NCBI GenBank assembly: GCA_914767715.1
Contig: OU612065.1
Span: 18,290,001 to 18,354,000, forward strand
Direction: 5' to 3'
DNA length: 64,000 nt
Source of the DNA: Membranipora membranacea
Lineage: Eukaryota; Bryozoa; Gymnolaemata; Cheilostomatida; Membraniporidae
Shown: piece after piece, positions 12,184 through 22,422 of the stretch
Layout of the letters: every line of letters begins with the position of its first letter
How positions within the stretch are numbered: position 1 is the stretch's first letter
The notes under the pieces: model-generated
Told to the model about the DNA's origin: nothing
The model's input: only the letters and a program-made list of their open reading frames with translations
Database searches by the model: none
Program-made: the position numbers and the translations under genes

Positions 12184-12794
12184 TTGCTAAAATATTTAAA
12201 AAAAACCAAAATGCTATTTTCCACAGTTTTCATTATTTTATTTTTTGCATTTGCCCTATGAACTCATAATATTCGAGTTCCTGGGGTTATATATCCACTT
12301 TTCTAATAGGACTGTCACTTTAAGCATGACCTCTCAGGAGGAAAGTTGTGCCAGAGACCATGTTGATATCATTGTGCTTAGATCATTATAGCAGGACAGA
12401 ATAAGGGTGAAGCTCTTCACTTGGAAAGCCAATCCATTCAGTAATGCAATCAGCCGATGATGGAGAAATGTATGAATCTGACGATAATGGTCTAACTAGT
12501 GTGCAGGATGGTTAGGCTTTTTAACCTAGAAAAGGATTGTAGTTAAGTCGTCATCTTGGTTTCAACCAAATTTTCATGTGCCCCCCCAAGGGCATACCAT
12601 CTGGGACCACAATTACTATATCTTAAAAATACTCGACTTTGATAAATGTGAAAGATGTTCCAAATAGATAGGCCTAATGGGACTTAGAAGATCAGGCATG
12701 AAGAATTGAATGAGTGAATAGATTTGCCTTCTTGATTCTAGAAAATTGATGTGTATGGACGGTGAAGATGAGCGATTCCGATTTCGTCGCACAC

Positions 12795-12938
12795 CTCTGC
12801 TGCACAGGTCTACTCCAAAACCTGGGATTTTGGCAATGTTTGACTGCCCCCCCTTGAGTTCAACAAAAACTCAAGGGGGGGGGGGGCAGTCAAACATTGC
12901 AAAAATCCCAGGTTTTGGAGTAGACCTGTGCTCTGCTG
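12795..12938. mobile_element. 128 bp snap-back MITE with 8 bp target duplication
   Basis: 12803-12930 is an almost perfect hairpin. The arms of about 55 bp begin CACAGGTCTACTCCAAAACC and end with the complement; the centre is ttgagttcaacaaaaactcaa. The arms differ mainly by one base and by the length of a C/G run. CTCTGCTG flanks both sides (12795-12802 and 12931-12938). The 8 bp duplication and CA...TG ends fit hAT-like insertion. The near identity of the arms points to a young insertion. Confidence 0.8.
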
Positions 12939-13197
12939 CCACCAGGCTGTCATGGGATTGGCGAGGGGTCACCCCTCTCCAACTCGCATCCTTGTATGAT
13001 GGTTCATAAACTCCCAAAACTGCCTTATGACCTCTTAAAACATCTTCAATATCATACACAGTGCACAATATATGCTGCAGATGACATAATGCACCTGTTT
13101 GGTGATGGCCTTACAAGTATGCAGGCACCATCGACCATCATCACTTGACAAGTTGTGACTTGGCTGAGGTCTAGGGGCCTGCAAGAGTGCTGATATA

Positions 13198-14445
13198 CAT
13201 GGATGGATGGATGGATTTATTACTATCATAGACAAAAATTTGTCACGAAATACGTTGTTAATACTGACAAGAAAGAAAAACATGGAAAAATCAGATCTCT
13301 GTTGTATAAAAAGTTTTTTAGAATAGTATATTATTAAGTGTATGTATGAGATGTCTTAAAAAGCTGTCTCTACCCCATGTACCCCGATATTTAACGGTGC
13401 GGTAGCGACCTGAGGGGCATTTAGTTAGAAAGTCATTGATAAAGTGCTCTTCATCGTGTATGTACCGTAGTCCAAGTGTCTTGATCTGGTTGGCCACCAG
13501 AGCATCTATATCGGGGTGCTCAATCCCTAACTTGGCGGCATCTTTAAATATTTTGCGTAAGCACTTCTTGTCGCTTGCATGGATGCTTGTAAAAAGTATG
13601 GGGAGACAGTAAGTGATGAGGGATACAATAAAACTCTTGAATAACATATGAGAAAGGGGCTTTGAGCTATAGTATACAAAATTTTTCACAATATACATGT
13701 GTTGAGATGCAGTAGTCACTATGGATTGCACATGATCATGATAGCGGAGTTTATCGTCAACAGTAACACCAAGGTATTTTACTTTGTCACAAAAATCAAC
13801 ATCCGTGCCGTTAAGGATAAGAGTAGGGGTAATGGGCCTAACAAGCTGAGTAGAAAACATCATTTCTTGAGTCTTGGAGGCGTTTAACAATAGGTTTAAA
13901 TCACAACATTGCTTTGAAATTCTACTAATCTCATCAAGATAGGCACTAAGATCTGATTGATTTGATATGCATCTAATTATACAGGTGTCGTCTGCGTATT
14001 TAATGACAGTTATATTGCTCAAGTCTGAGGTAATCCTATTGGTATATATTGAAAACAAAAGTGGAGATAAACAGCAACCCTGGGGAGTGCCAGTGTTGGT
14101 TATGATGGGTTTTGAGATATTGCCATCTACTATTGTTCTTTGGGTGCGATTCGTTAGGAAGCTGTATATCCATTCAGTGACATTGGAGTCGAGATGTGAT
14201 AGTTGCGAGATTAAGTCTGGAACATGTATTGTGTTGAATGCAGAAGAAAAGTCAAGGAACAGACACCTGGCATAATTTGAAGCTTTCTTGTCAATGAAAT
14301 CTGTGATGGTAGTAGTGAGGCATAAAAGAGCATCTTGAGTTGAGCGGTTTGCACGATAAGCAAACTGAAGGTGGTCCATAGCTGTATGAGTAATAATGTA
14401 ATGTTTAACAAGTCTCTCCATCATTTTGCATAGATACAGGCTCTC
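13198..14445 (-). mobile_element. 5'-truncated LINE with reverse transcriptase (L2/Rex1-like)
   Basis: The minus-strand frame 13318-14424 encodes 368 residues of a non-LTR reverse transcriptase. QFAYRANRSTQDAL, FLDFSSAFNTI, GTPQGCCLSPLLFSIY and the catalytic KYADDT lie in order, followed by the thumb and C-terminal part (KYLGVTVDDKL). The N-terminal endonuclease and fingers are missing, so it is 5'-truncated. The 3' end is a short tetranucleotide tail, TGGA repeats on the plus strand at about 13198-13216. The frame has no stops, so the insertion is fairly young. Clade assignment is by eye. Confidence 0.88.
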
Positions 14446-14474
14446 TCACACGCAAAGCATTAAAGTTATGATCA

Positions 14475-14554
14475 AGGGGAGGGGTAGCCTGTGTTGACAA
14501 GCTTTGTTGTAGGGGATCAACAACAAAGCTTGTCAAGACAGGCTAGGGGAGGGG
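14475..14554. mobile_element. TAGCCTG foldback with about 9 bp target duplication
   Basis: 14485-14545 begins TAGCCTGTGTTGACAAGC and ends with the near-complement GCTTGTCAAGACAGGCTA. It is flanked by GGGGAGGGG at 14476-14484 and 14546-14554; the direct repeat can be extended. Same family as 3979, 37841 and 53472. Confidence 0.75.
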
Positions 14555-15268
14555 TAGCCAAAGTTCAGTAGTTTCGATCAATAATAAATAAATCAGCTCA
14601 ACAACTCCACCAGCCTCGAGCTCTATTGGCCTCTATTACAGTAAATTACTTGATCTGGTACCAACCAACCAATCCATCAAGATAAGATTTTGGTAAAATA
14701 ACTAGCTAGGCCTTGAAGAAGTAGGCAAACTACTGGTTTACTTAATTAATTAACAAATAATAATTTTATAATAATAAACAATAAATTATAAAATAAATAG
14801 TAATAGTAGGCCTAAGAGAGAGTAAGACTAAAAAGAGAGCCTGTGCATCTGTGTGACTGTGATCTCAATTACAAAGATTAAGTGATTTTCTTATTCCTAG
14901 CTAACCCATGCAGTAATAGCATGACAGCATGTTAGAGATAGCTACTCTACGCTATCAATTACAGTATTGGAAACATTTGGGAGAGGTTTTGTGAAATGAT
15001 ATTCAACGGATTCGCTGAGAGCAGGCTCAGACATTATGAATTGGGAGTTGTGAAGTCCGTCAGTTTGCTTATATGAGAGAAGATAACTTTACTGATAATA
15101 ACTGATGGAGAAGATAAGCCAGGGAACCAGGGAGGGATCAAAATTATTGTCATTGGTATGTGGTACCATTCTCCCTGGTGGTAGGATCAGAGACTATGGA
15201 TTATTTCGTCATAGTTTTTGGTAAGACCAAATTTTGCTATAACATATCGTGGTTGACATTTAGTGACA
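14555..15268. other. Intergenic, nothing recognised
   Basis: AT-rich DNA with no supported exon or RNA gene. Confidence 0.5.
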
Positions 15269-15377
15269 GCGATCACTGATTTATAATACAATATTATTGT
15301 ATTATATTATATTATTGTATTATATTATATTATTGTATTATAATACATTATAATTTGTATTATAAATCAGTGACCGC
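15269..15377. repeat. AT-rich palindrome
   Basis: GCGATCACTGATTTATAATA at the left is matched by its complement on the right, with TATTATATTATATTATTG repeats between. A third partial arm (cactgatttataatacagtg) follows at about 15392-15411. Confidence 0.65.
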
Positions 15378-15411
15378 GATGTACTTTTAGCACTGATTTA
15401 TAATACAGTGA

Positions 15412-16493
15412 CTTTTAGCTCTGTGATGAAATAATTCAACAACCGTGAAATTAGTGTACTGACATCAGCGTTATGGCAAAACTGGGAACACGGGTCGAAA
15501 CATTACAGCTTTGCCTCAACAGCACAATATGTAACTAGTTAAACATGGATAATTACCATACATTAACATACAATGAGGGTCAAATACAGCAACAAACTTG
15601 TTCTCTAAACTCATATTCTTAATTATTTGTTAAATTCCTCCGGAAGATACCGACATTTATTGCTGCTTATATAAACAATAATTTGCTGGCCCAGGGCGAC
15701 CAAGATCCAACTGGCAAAACCAAAAAAATTGAGTTATGACCTCTTGTGAATTTTCGAGATTTATTAACATATGTAGACAAAAGAATCAAGCAAACATAAT
15801 TATCGATGGCTAAAAATGGCTAAATGAAAATTTGCGTCATATATAAAATTTGGACACAAAAGGTTGCTATCACAGTTAAAAAAAATACTAGTTGGTACTT
15901 TGCCATGCTGGGCCAGCGAATTGTTAGGCTAGTTATGTCATAATCACCTTTTAGAACATTTAGAGTCACTATTATTATTATATTCACAACCACACAAGTT
16001 TCCGCAATCAATGACTAGTATTTATAATCTTTGCCGCAATGTTGTTTTTCACAGAAGTCCAGACATAGATTTTACAAATAAGTTATCACTCTCCCATTTT
16101 AATTGGCTACATTCCTCCAGTAGTAGCCTCTCTACAACATAATCAATAATGGATTGCGCACAAGCTTCATTAATTTCATACAATTAAATAGGATACAGTA
16201 CCATAGACAATCCACTATAAGGGCACTAACTTCTCTTGGCAGCAGCTTTTATTCTATATATACTGCTATTAACTGCTATATACTGCAATATACTGCATGG
16301 GATAAAGTAGCAGTTCATTTTGTGCTGGATATTTGAAACATTAACACATGCATCAGTCTGGAGACACGACACCCGAGTAATTATCCTTACTATGCGTCTG
16401 GGTAGGCGCCAGTTGTATATATTTATTCATTGACGGGATTGTATTTACTGGGAACGAGAATAGAGAAAAAAAGGTAACCAAAATCCAGGTATG
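15412..16493. other. Intergenic, nothing recognised
   Basis: There are open frames of about 60 codons only, with no motif and no splice context. Nothing is supported. Confidence 0.5.
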
Positions 16494-17141
16494 TTTGAGG
16501 CTGCTCTTTTGTATCACATCTTATTCTCCATATTTTATTCTATCATGTGAGCGAATTCAAGCTTTAGAATCCAAATATTGAGGAAGTTATGGCCTCTCAA
16601 ATTTCCAAGGTGACGGCAATTTATCGGCAGTAAGAATCAGCCGGCAATCCCTATGGTACATCACAACCATCATACTTATTACGATGCACTAATAAATTTG
16701 TTGATGATCAAAATGTTCAGATGTGTAACGGTCTCAAACCCAGGTCCAAATGGCTTTGCAGGCAACGCCGCTAACACTGAGCTATATTGTCTACAGTCAC
16801 CTAGTTGGTCCAAGTGGCACCGCGATGGTAGCGTCGTTGCCTATAGGTATGTGGACCCGGGATCGATTCCCACCCAGGTCTGAATTTTGATCATCATCTT
16901 ATCTGTGTGATTACTAGTGCATTAACTCGTAATAAGTATGACCATAGACAAAACACATGTCTATGGTTGTGACGTACCCCAGGGGAAACATCCGCTTATT
17001 CCCAATGCCGATTGAAGGCGATCACCCTGTAAGTTTGAGAGGCCATAACTTCCTCAATATTTGGATTCTAAAGCTTGAAATCGCTCACATGACAGAATAA
17101 AATATGGAGAATAAGATGTGATACAAAAGAGTAGCCTCAAA
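16494..17141. mobile_element. Inverted pair of tRNA-derived SINE-like units
   Basis: The outer arms are inverted copies (TTTGAGGCTGCTCTTTTGTA at the left, its near-complement ending at 17141). The inner part holds two tRNA-like promoters facing each other. On the minus strand (about 16733-16798) TAGCTCAGTGTTAGCGG is followed by GGGTTTGAGACC. On the plus strand (about 16812-16880) GATGGTAGCGTCGTTGCC is followed by GGGATCGATTCCC. These resemble pol III boxes A and B. Both heads continue into the same tail words (TTTTGATCATCA, then a stretch ending AATAAGTATGA). Neither folds into a proper tRNA by eye. The plus arm carries a 22-23 bp palindrome (about 16951-16973) that the minus arm lacks. Confidence 0.65.
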
Positions 17142-17375
17142 CTAAGTCTTTAAATACCAAGTAAGGCTGCGCTTAAATGTTTAGACAGCTATACCCTTCC
17201 TAATCATTGTGGTATAATTACGGAGTAGGAAAATTTACACTTATTCACACCACCACCCTCCCTGTTCACACTGTGGGTGGGATCACTTTTGTTTTGTGAC
17301 TGTATGATACCCACCCAAGCGGAACAAGGTTAGCTACATCTGTAAACCTCTGTCAATGACATTTAGTATCTTTGG

Positions 17376-17413
17376 CTCTGTCCAAGGAGTTGTAGACAAC
17401 TCCTTGCTCTGTC
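17376..17413. repeat. 24 bp palindrome with 7 bp target duplication
   Basis: 17383-17406 starts CAAGGAGTTGTAGAC and closes with CAACTCCTTG. CTCTGTC is present on both sides (17376-17382 and 17407-17413). It has the same ends as the element at 43-76. Confidence 0.75.
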
Positions 17414-17513
17414 ATAGGTCACATCTCTTGGGCTGCAGTTTCATCATTGGTAATCCATAATAACAGCTGTCATGATACAACCAACAGAGAGTGACTAATT
17501 TGAAGTGTTAGCA

Positions 17514-17557
17514 GTAGCACCAGAGACTATAGATATATCTATAGTCTCTGGTAGCAC
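17514..17557. repeat. 30 bp palindrome with 7 bp target duplication
   Basis: 17521-17550 reads CAGAGACTATAGATA and continues as its complement to CTCTG. GTAGCAC flanks both sides (17514-17520 and 17551-17557). Same family as 9220-9250. Confidence 0.75.
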
Positions 17558-18344
17558 TAAGAGCTGACCGCATGTGGATGATTTCTGTGGTCACTGCTAA
17601 TTTATAAATAATACAGATACTCATCAAACCCAGTCTGTCTGCTTTATAAGTAGGAGTTGTCTAGCGATCAGTAGTAACGCATAGATTTCATCTTCTGGCA
17701 TGTCTATGCAGTCTGAGAAACAGTGTCTACACTAGCAAGCAAGAAGACTACACACAGAGCTATTGGGGTGTGCTAACACTCACACTCACTTGGTTGCTGC
17801 TTACCTTACTACACGTTTAATTCACGGTGGGCTTTCTTTTTATATCCAGTTAGAGATAATTGGTATCGTCTTGTTCCATGCGGCACATGATTAGCCTATT
17901 TTTACAGGTATATAGTAACTTTTAATCAATTTGAGGAAAATCTGAGCATAACTCAATCCTTTTTGTGTTCAACAAAGACAGATACTTGTACGTTTAATAC
18001 CAGTATACTAAATATGGATCAACATTGGCTGGTGCAATGACTTTCAGTTTCACATTTTACTTTGCTTTACTTTGCCAAACATTTTCATCGCATAGGACTT
18101 CTTTTCTTACTACATCATTTTGATTGGTGACGCCCAGATAATTGCTATTTCCAACTGTGGTATTATAAATGTGTCATACAAATGGAAGCATGATAAAATT
18201 GATAGTTACATGAGGAATTTTTAAAAACCTCTTCCATCTGCTAGGAGATTCAAGTTAGTCAAGGATTTCCCTGAGGAATCACACAAACTACTGTAAATAT
18301 TGCTTGACTTAATTGATGTCTATTTACAAGATGTTTGGCGATGA

Positions 18345-18790
18345 AGTTTTAAGTTCACATCAATATGTTTTGAGGACTCTTGGTGTTTGAAATTGGGTTC
18401 CATTATTCAAAGAACTACTTACTGACCATGATGACTAGGTCAATCAGTCTTGTCTATGAAAAGGGTCTTGTATTATTCTCACAAATGTTTGCGCCTTATT
18501 GTTCAGGTCATCTGTACACACTGCGCTAACTACGCTAGAAAGGAATCAAATATCATACACTAAAACTTTGTGGAGTCTTGGTGGTTGAAATGGGATTCCA
18601 CTTTTTAAAGAAATATAAATATTGACACAGTGATTTAGTATTGTCAACATATATATATATATACGCTTTTGTATTATTCTCACACTTTATCACATCCTGC
18701 CTCTTCGTTTCAGTCATCTGTACATATTGTGTTGACTAGCTAGAACGGATTCAACAACTAGTTTACACATATAGATATCGTAAACTAAAA
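18345..18790. repeat. Diverged tandem duplication, unit about 210-230 bp
   Basis: The ordered words (gag)tcttggtgtttgaaa, ttgtattattctcaca, tcatctgtacacactg and atcatacactaaaac occur twice in a row (about 18345-18562 and 18563-18790). The second unit contains a TA microsatellite. It lies upstream of the second sulfotransferase. 17558-18344 before it shows nothing else. Confidence 0.6.
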
Positions 18791-19025
18791 CCAAAACCTT
18801 TACAGCATTCGATTACTAGCATAGGACTGGTCTGATCTCATTTAGATAATTTGTTGATTCAAACTCATGCCAGAAAAAATGTGTCAAACACTTTTATAAA
18901 CACTGACTGATTTAACCCTGTTTTATTCTCCTTTTCTTATTCCAGCCATTATGTCAAGTTTTTTCAATTTGTAGCTGTCGGCCAGGAATCAGTATACTTG
19001 AAGGGAGTCACTATACTCTGGAATA

Positions 19026-20144
19026 ATGATGCCGCAGCGTATAATTAGGTTAGCACCCGCTCAGCTGAAACTATTGACAATCATAACAGCAGCAATTTCC
19101 ATTTTCGCCACAACAGTGTACTTATACAAACCGCATACTATCCATTTAACTATGGCCGATAACGTGTGTGGGAGAGATAGCATCAGCTCTACTAACTCAT
19201 CCCAAGCCAGTTCGATATTCTTTATGAAGACACACAAGACTGGCAGCAGTGCAGTGCAAAATATTTTCATGCGATACGCTATTTGTAATGGGCTGACTGT
19301 GGCCACAGGCACGGGCGACGACTATAGTAGACTGTGTATTGGCAAACTTTTCCATCGTGACTGTGTTAGAGATATGCGGAAACTCCCGTACGATATAATA
19401 GCTCATCACCTTAGGTTTAACGAGCCTGAAATTGTGGCCAGTGTGAAACCGGATGCCAAATATATCTCCATCATACGAGATCCAAACGAACTTATACCGT
19501 CAGCATTCACATATTTCCAATGGGATATGCGCTTACCAACAAAAAACATAACTGAATTCGTTAAACGATATAAGGAATTCAGCTTTGATGAGGAGATCGG
19601 ATTGCCCTACAAAAACCTGATGATGTATGTTTTTGGACTTGAGGTGAAAGACTTTGAAAATGATGCCAGGATTAGACAAAAGCTACAAAAAATTGAAGAC
19701 AGATTCGATCTTATAATGATTAACGAATATATGTTTCCATCATTGATACTTTTGAAAGAACTCTTAAACTGGAGTTACGAAGACGTCGCGGTCTTCCACT
19801 TGAATATGCAAGTTACACAGAAGTCGGCAAAGCTTGACCTTGACGGCATAAACAAGCTCGGAAAAGCCAATCGCGCAGATCAAATGTTATATGATAGGTT
19901 CTATTACCTTTTTAAGTTGAAGGTACGAGAATACGGTGAAGACAAAATGATGGTCGAAGAAAAACGTTTAAAGCAGACTGTTGATAAACTTCAGAAAGAA
20001 TGTCTCGGGGCAACAAAGACTAGTAAATGGAACAAGGATGTGATCCTAAAAAAATATGAATTGAGTGACTTTGGCAAAAATAATAAACAGTGCCAGTTTA
20101 TGGTGAAAGATGAACTTAGTTTCACCAGGCTGTTTATGAGGTAA
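19026..20144 (+). CDS. Gal3ST-type (galactose 3-O-) sulfotransferase, copy 2
   Basis: A 372-residue intronless ORF, clearly paralogous to the gene at 7021. It has the signal-anchor at about residues 14-34, the 5'-phosphosulfate loop FFMKTHKTGSSAVQNIF at about 65-81 and the 3'-phosphate motif YISIIRDPNELIPSAF. The C-terminal 200 residues are very similar. The stem between membrane anchor and catalytic domain is about 22 residues shorter and diverged. The upstream DNA is also similar (tctgatctcatttrgata, attgattcaaa) and includes the same 3' splice site (tttgtag followed by ctgtc, near 18970). The copy therefore arose by DNA duplication and kept its 5' intron. It probably sulfates a Golgi glycan or glycolipid; the substrate is unknown. 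Confidence 0.9.
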   Translation: MMPQRIIRLAPAQLKLLTIITAAISIFATTVYLYKPHTIHLTMADNVCGRDSISSTNSSQASSIFFMKTHKTGSSAVQNIFMRYAICNGLTVATGTGDDYSRLCIGKLFHRDCVRDMRKLPYDIIAHHLRFNEPEIVASVKPDAKYISIIRDPNELIPSAFTYFQWDMRLPTKNITEFVKRYKEFSFDEEIGLPYKNLMMYVFGLEVKDFENDARIRQKLQKIEDRFDLIMINEYMFPSLILLKELLNWSYEDVAVFHLNMQVTQKSAKLDLDGINKLGKANRADQMLYDRFYYLFKLKVREYGEDKMMVEEKRLKQTVDKLQKECLGATKTSKWNKDVILKKYELSDFGKNNKQCQFMVKDELSFTRLFMR

Positions 20145-20974
20145 AGAGATTTTCCAGATTGACTACAATTTCTTTTCACTACATTATGCAAAATTTGCCT
20201 CTTGATTTTGATTGTCCAATTTTCTTGGCTTGTCATCGGTAAGATTTATGATTCTTTCCACCTGATACAAGAGAACTAGTCAGTGATATAATTACAATAA
20301 TAATACATTTACATAGTGATAATAATACATAGTGATATCAATCAATGTCCACAAGTCTAATCAACAAATTTAGTTTTGTTGGTTCTTGTCCCTGCCAACA
20401 TTACTGTCTTGCCCCCTTATTATTCGTTGCATAGGTTCCTCAATTTGTTGTCGTCTCTCGGTATAACAAGAAAAGATGTACTTTGGTATCTTTGGCAATT
20501 AATATGATACAAACAGTCACAGATGTAATGCTAGGATATTGATCGATGACACTTGCATGCCTTTTCCTTCATTCAAGGTGATTAGAAATAATGTGCTGAG
20601 TGCTCCATGCTTGGCTTCCAGCATAATTTTGCTAGACTTATGCTGCTTATTGATTGCTCTCTGTGAGAAAGTATTTTCTAGTAGCTGTCGAGTAGCCCAC
20701 AATATGAGTAATAAGGCTGAGAAATGTTACAACAGATAATCCTCAGTACTGAGACAGCTCAATTCTATACAGTTAGTATTTAACTCCAAAAACTCATTAT
20801 TATTAGAATATTGTGGTAAATACAATGAGCTCCCTATACTAATCATATATTTATTTGATTGTCGATACACTAATTTTACTGTCAGCTATGATATTATTTA
20901 TAACCGATTGCCGTGCTCAAACCTAGTCTGAGCCCCCAAGACTTTTGACCCCCGCCCGACCCCCCCCCCCGCTC
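20145..20974. other. 3' flank of sulfotransferase 2, no gene seen
   Basis: AT-rich DNA with short open frames only. No canonical AATAAA was found close to the stop codon. Confidence 0.45.
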
Positions 20975-21090
20975 AAACCAGGAAGAGTGCTCAAACGTTG
21001 CTGGTTGTGGCATTCCATTATTGATCAGAGCCCTGCCTGCAGTTGAAAATGGAATGCCACTAACTGCGCTCAGGGCAGACTTTGAGTTAT
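20975..21090. repeat. GCTCAAAC-ended foldback
   Basis: Inner arms GTGGCATTCCATT and AATGGAATGCCAC face each other. The outer words are GTGCTCAAACGTTGCTGG on the left and ctttgag on the right. Related pieces (gcgctcaaac plus ggcattyc) are at about 4617, 42875 and 48058-48182. Confidence 0.55.
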
Positions 21091-21422
21091 TAATGCTACA
21101 CACTACAGGTACTCTGCTACTAGGCTACTAGCTATTTTATTGATAACTAATTAGTGATGGAAACCTTCTAATCTAAATGCCAGAAATGTTATAATGACTA
21201 TTGTAAGCTCCTGCTGCATGCAAGCAACAACTGATTTGAACTAGTCTAAGCGCTCAGATGGCTGCAATGGGAGTTCGTGGCATTGCAGCAGTCTGAGCAC
21301 TAGATTTGAACAAATCATCGTATCAGCTTTCTGGAAATACTCAAAGTTTGAAATTCTAACCTGGTTGACAAGAATGCTCCAGTATAAACGAAAAGTGCGC
21401 GAGGAAAATAGCCTATGGCTTA

Positions 21423-21470
21423 GCACAGACCAAAGAGTTAGAGACTTGTCTCTAACTCGATGCACAGACC
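21423..21470. repeat. 30 bp palindromic insertion with 9 bp target duplication
   Basis: GAGTTAGAGAC and GTCTCTAACTC form the palindrome inside 21432-21461. GCACAGACC flanks both sides (21423-21431 and 21462-21470). The paralogous segment near 22030 has a single ACAGACC and no palindrome, so it shows the empty site. Confidence 0.8.
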
Positions 21471-22290
21471 TACTACATCTCATTGGTTTGAGTAATTGAT
21501 TTCAGGTTTCAGGATAAATTTTAGGTTTCAGTTTCGACAATAGACTCGCTGTCTATAGACGGAAAAATAATTTCACTAACGTTAGGACGAAGAAAGAAGA
21601 AACACGATAAAAATTAGATACCTAAGCTACCTTCAGAAAATAACTAACCTAAGAAAAGATACAGAACAAGGCAATCAGAATCATAGCATAAGCCTCGAAC
21701 AGGAAACAAGTTACTGACTCCTAGCAAGATTTTTGTTCAATTAATCTAATTGAAAAGATATAAAGGCCATACATCTGCCCCACATACTCCACCGCATAAG
21801 CATATCATATCCATCATCACTTTCTATTAGCTTATATTTTTTTAATTAATTAACTTATCCCACCTGTTGTAACTGGCTTCCTAACAACTGTCTTTCTGTT
21901 AGCTTACTTTTTAAAATAATTAATCCCACCGGCTGTTACAGGAGTCCCGGCAGAGGGGATTTTCTATACTCTATGTAAGGAGGGTGAAAAACACCTATTA
22001 GACCTCCTTGAGCTGCTGACCTAATGCTTTGTACAGACCCACTGCATCTCATTGGATCGATTAATTAATTTCAGCTTTCAGGATAAATTTAAATGTCTGG
22101 ATAACTGGTTTCGATATTACGAATTTTAAGAGACTCGCTGTCCAGAGATAGGAAAAAACATTCACCTGGCCTTAGGATAAAGAAAGAAGAAACCAGAAAA
22201 TTTAGTTACCTGAGCTACTTTTAGAAATTAACACCCCCAAGAAAAGATATATAAGACGGCAATCAAAATCATAGCATAGCCTAGTGCTGT
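21462..22290. repeat. Diverged direct duplication (about 21462-21705 and 22032-22285)
   Basis: The words catctcattgg, tttcaggataaattt, agactcgctgtc, aagaaagaagaaac, aagaaaagatat and atcatagcat occur in the same order in both. There is no coding frame. Between them at about 21977-22010 is a small AAGGAGG...CCTCCTT palindrome. Confidence 0.7.
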
Positions 22291-22297
22291 CACGATT

Positions 22298-22422
22298 GCT
22301 TGTGTGTTGTCTAAGGATTGTTCTCAAATTAATTTCGGCTGTTCCTGGTAATTAATACCATTGCCACACTTAATATAAATCGCTATTGACTTTACCATCC
22401 TGTCCTTAGACAACACACAAGC
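22298..22422. repeat. 125 bp MITE-like inverted repeat
   Basis: GCTTGTGTGTTGTCTAAGGA (22298-22317) and its exact complement (22403-22422) bound an AT-rich centre. No clear target duplication. Confidence 0.65.

Noticed and set aside
16812-16880. Candidate genuine tRNA gene
   Set aside because: Box A and B-like words are present, but the acceptor and T stems do not pair, so it is called SINE-like instead.
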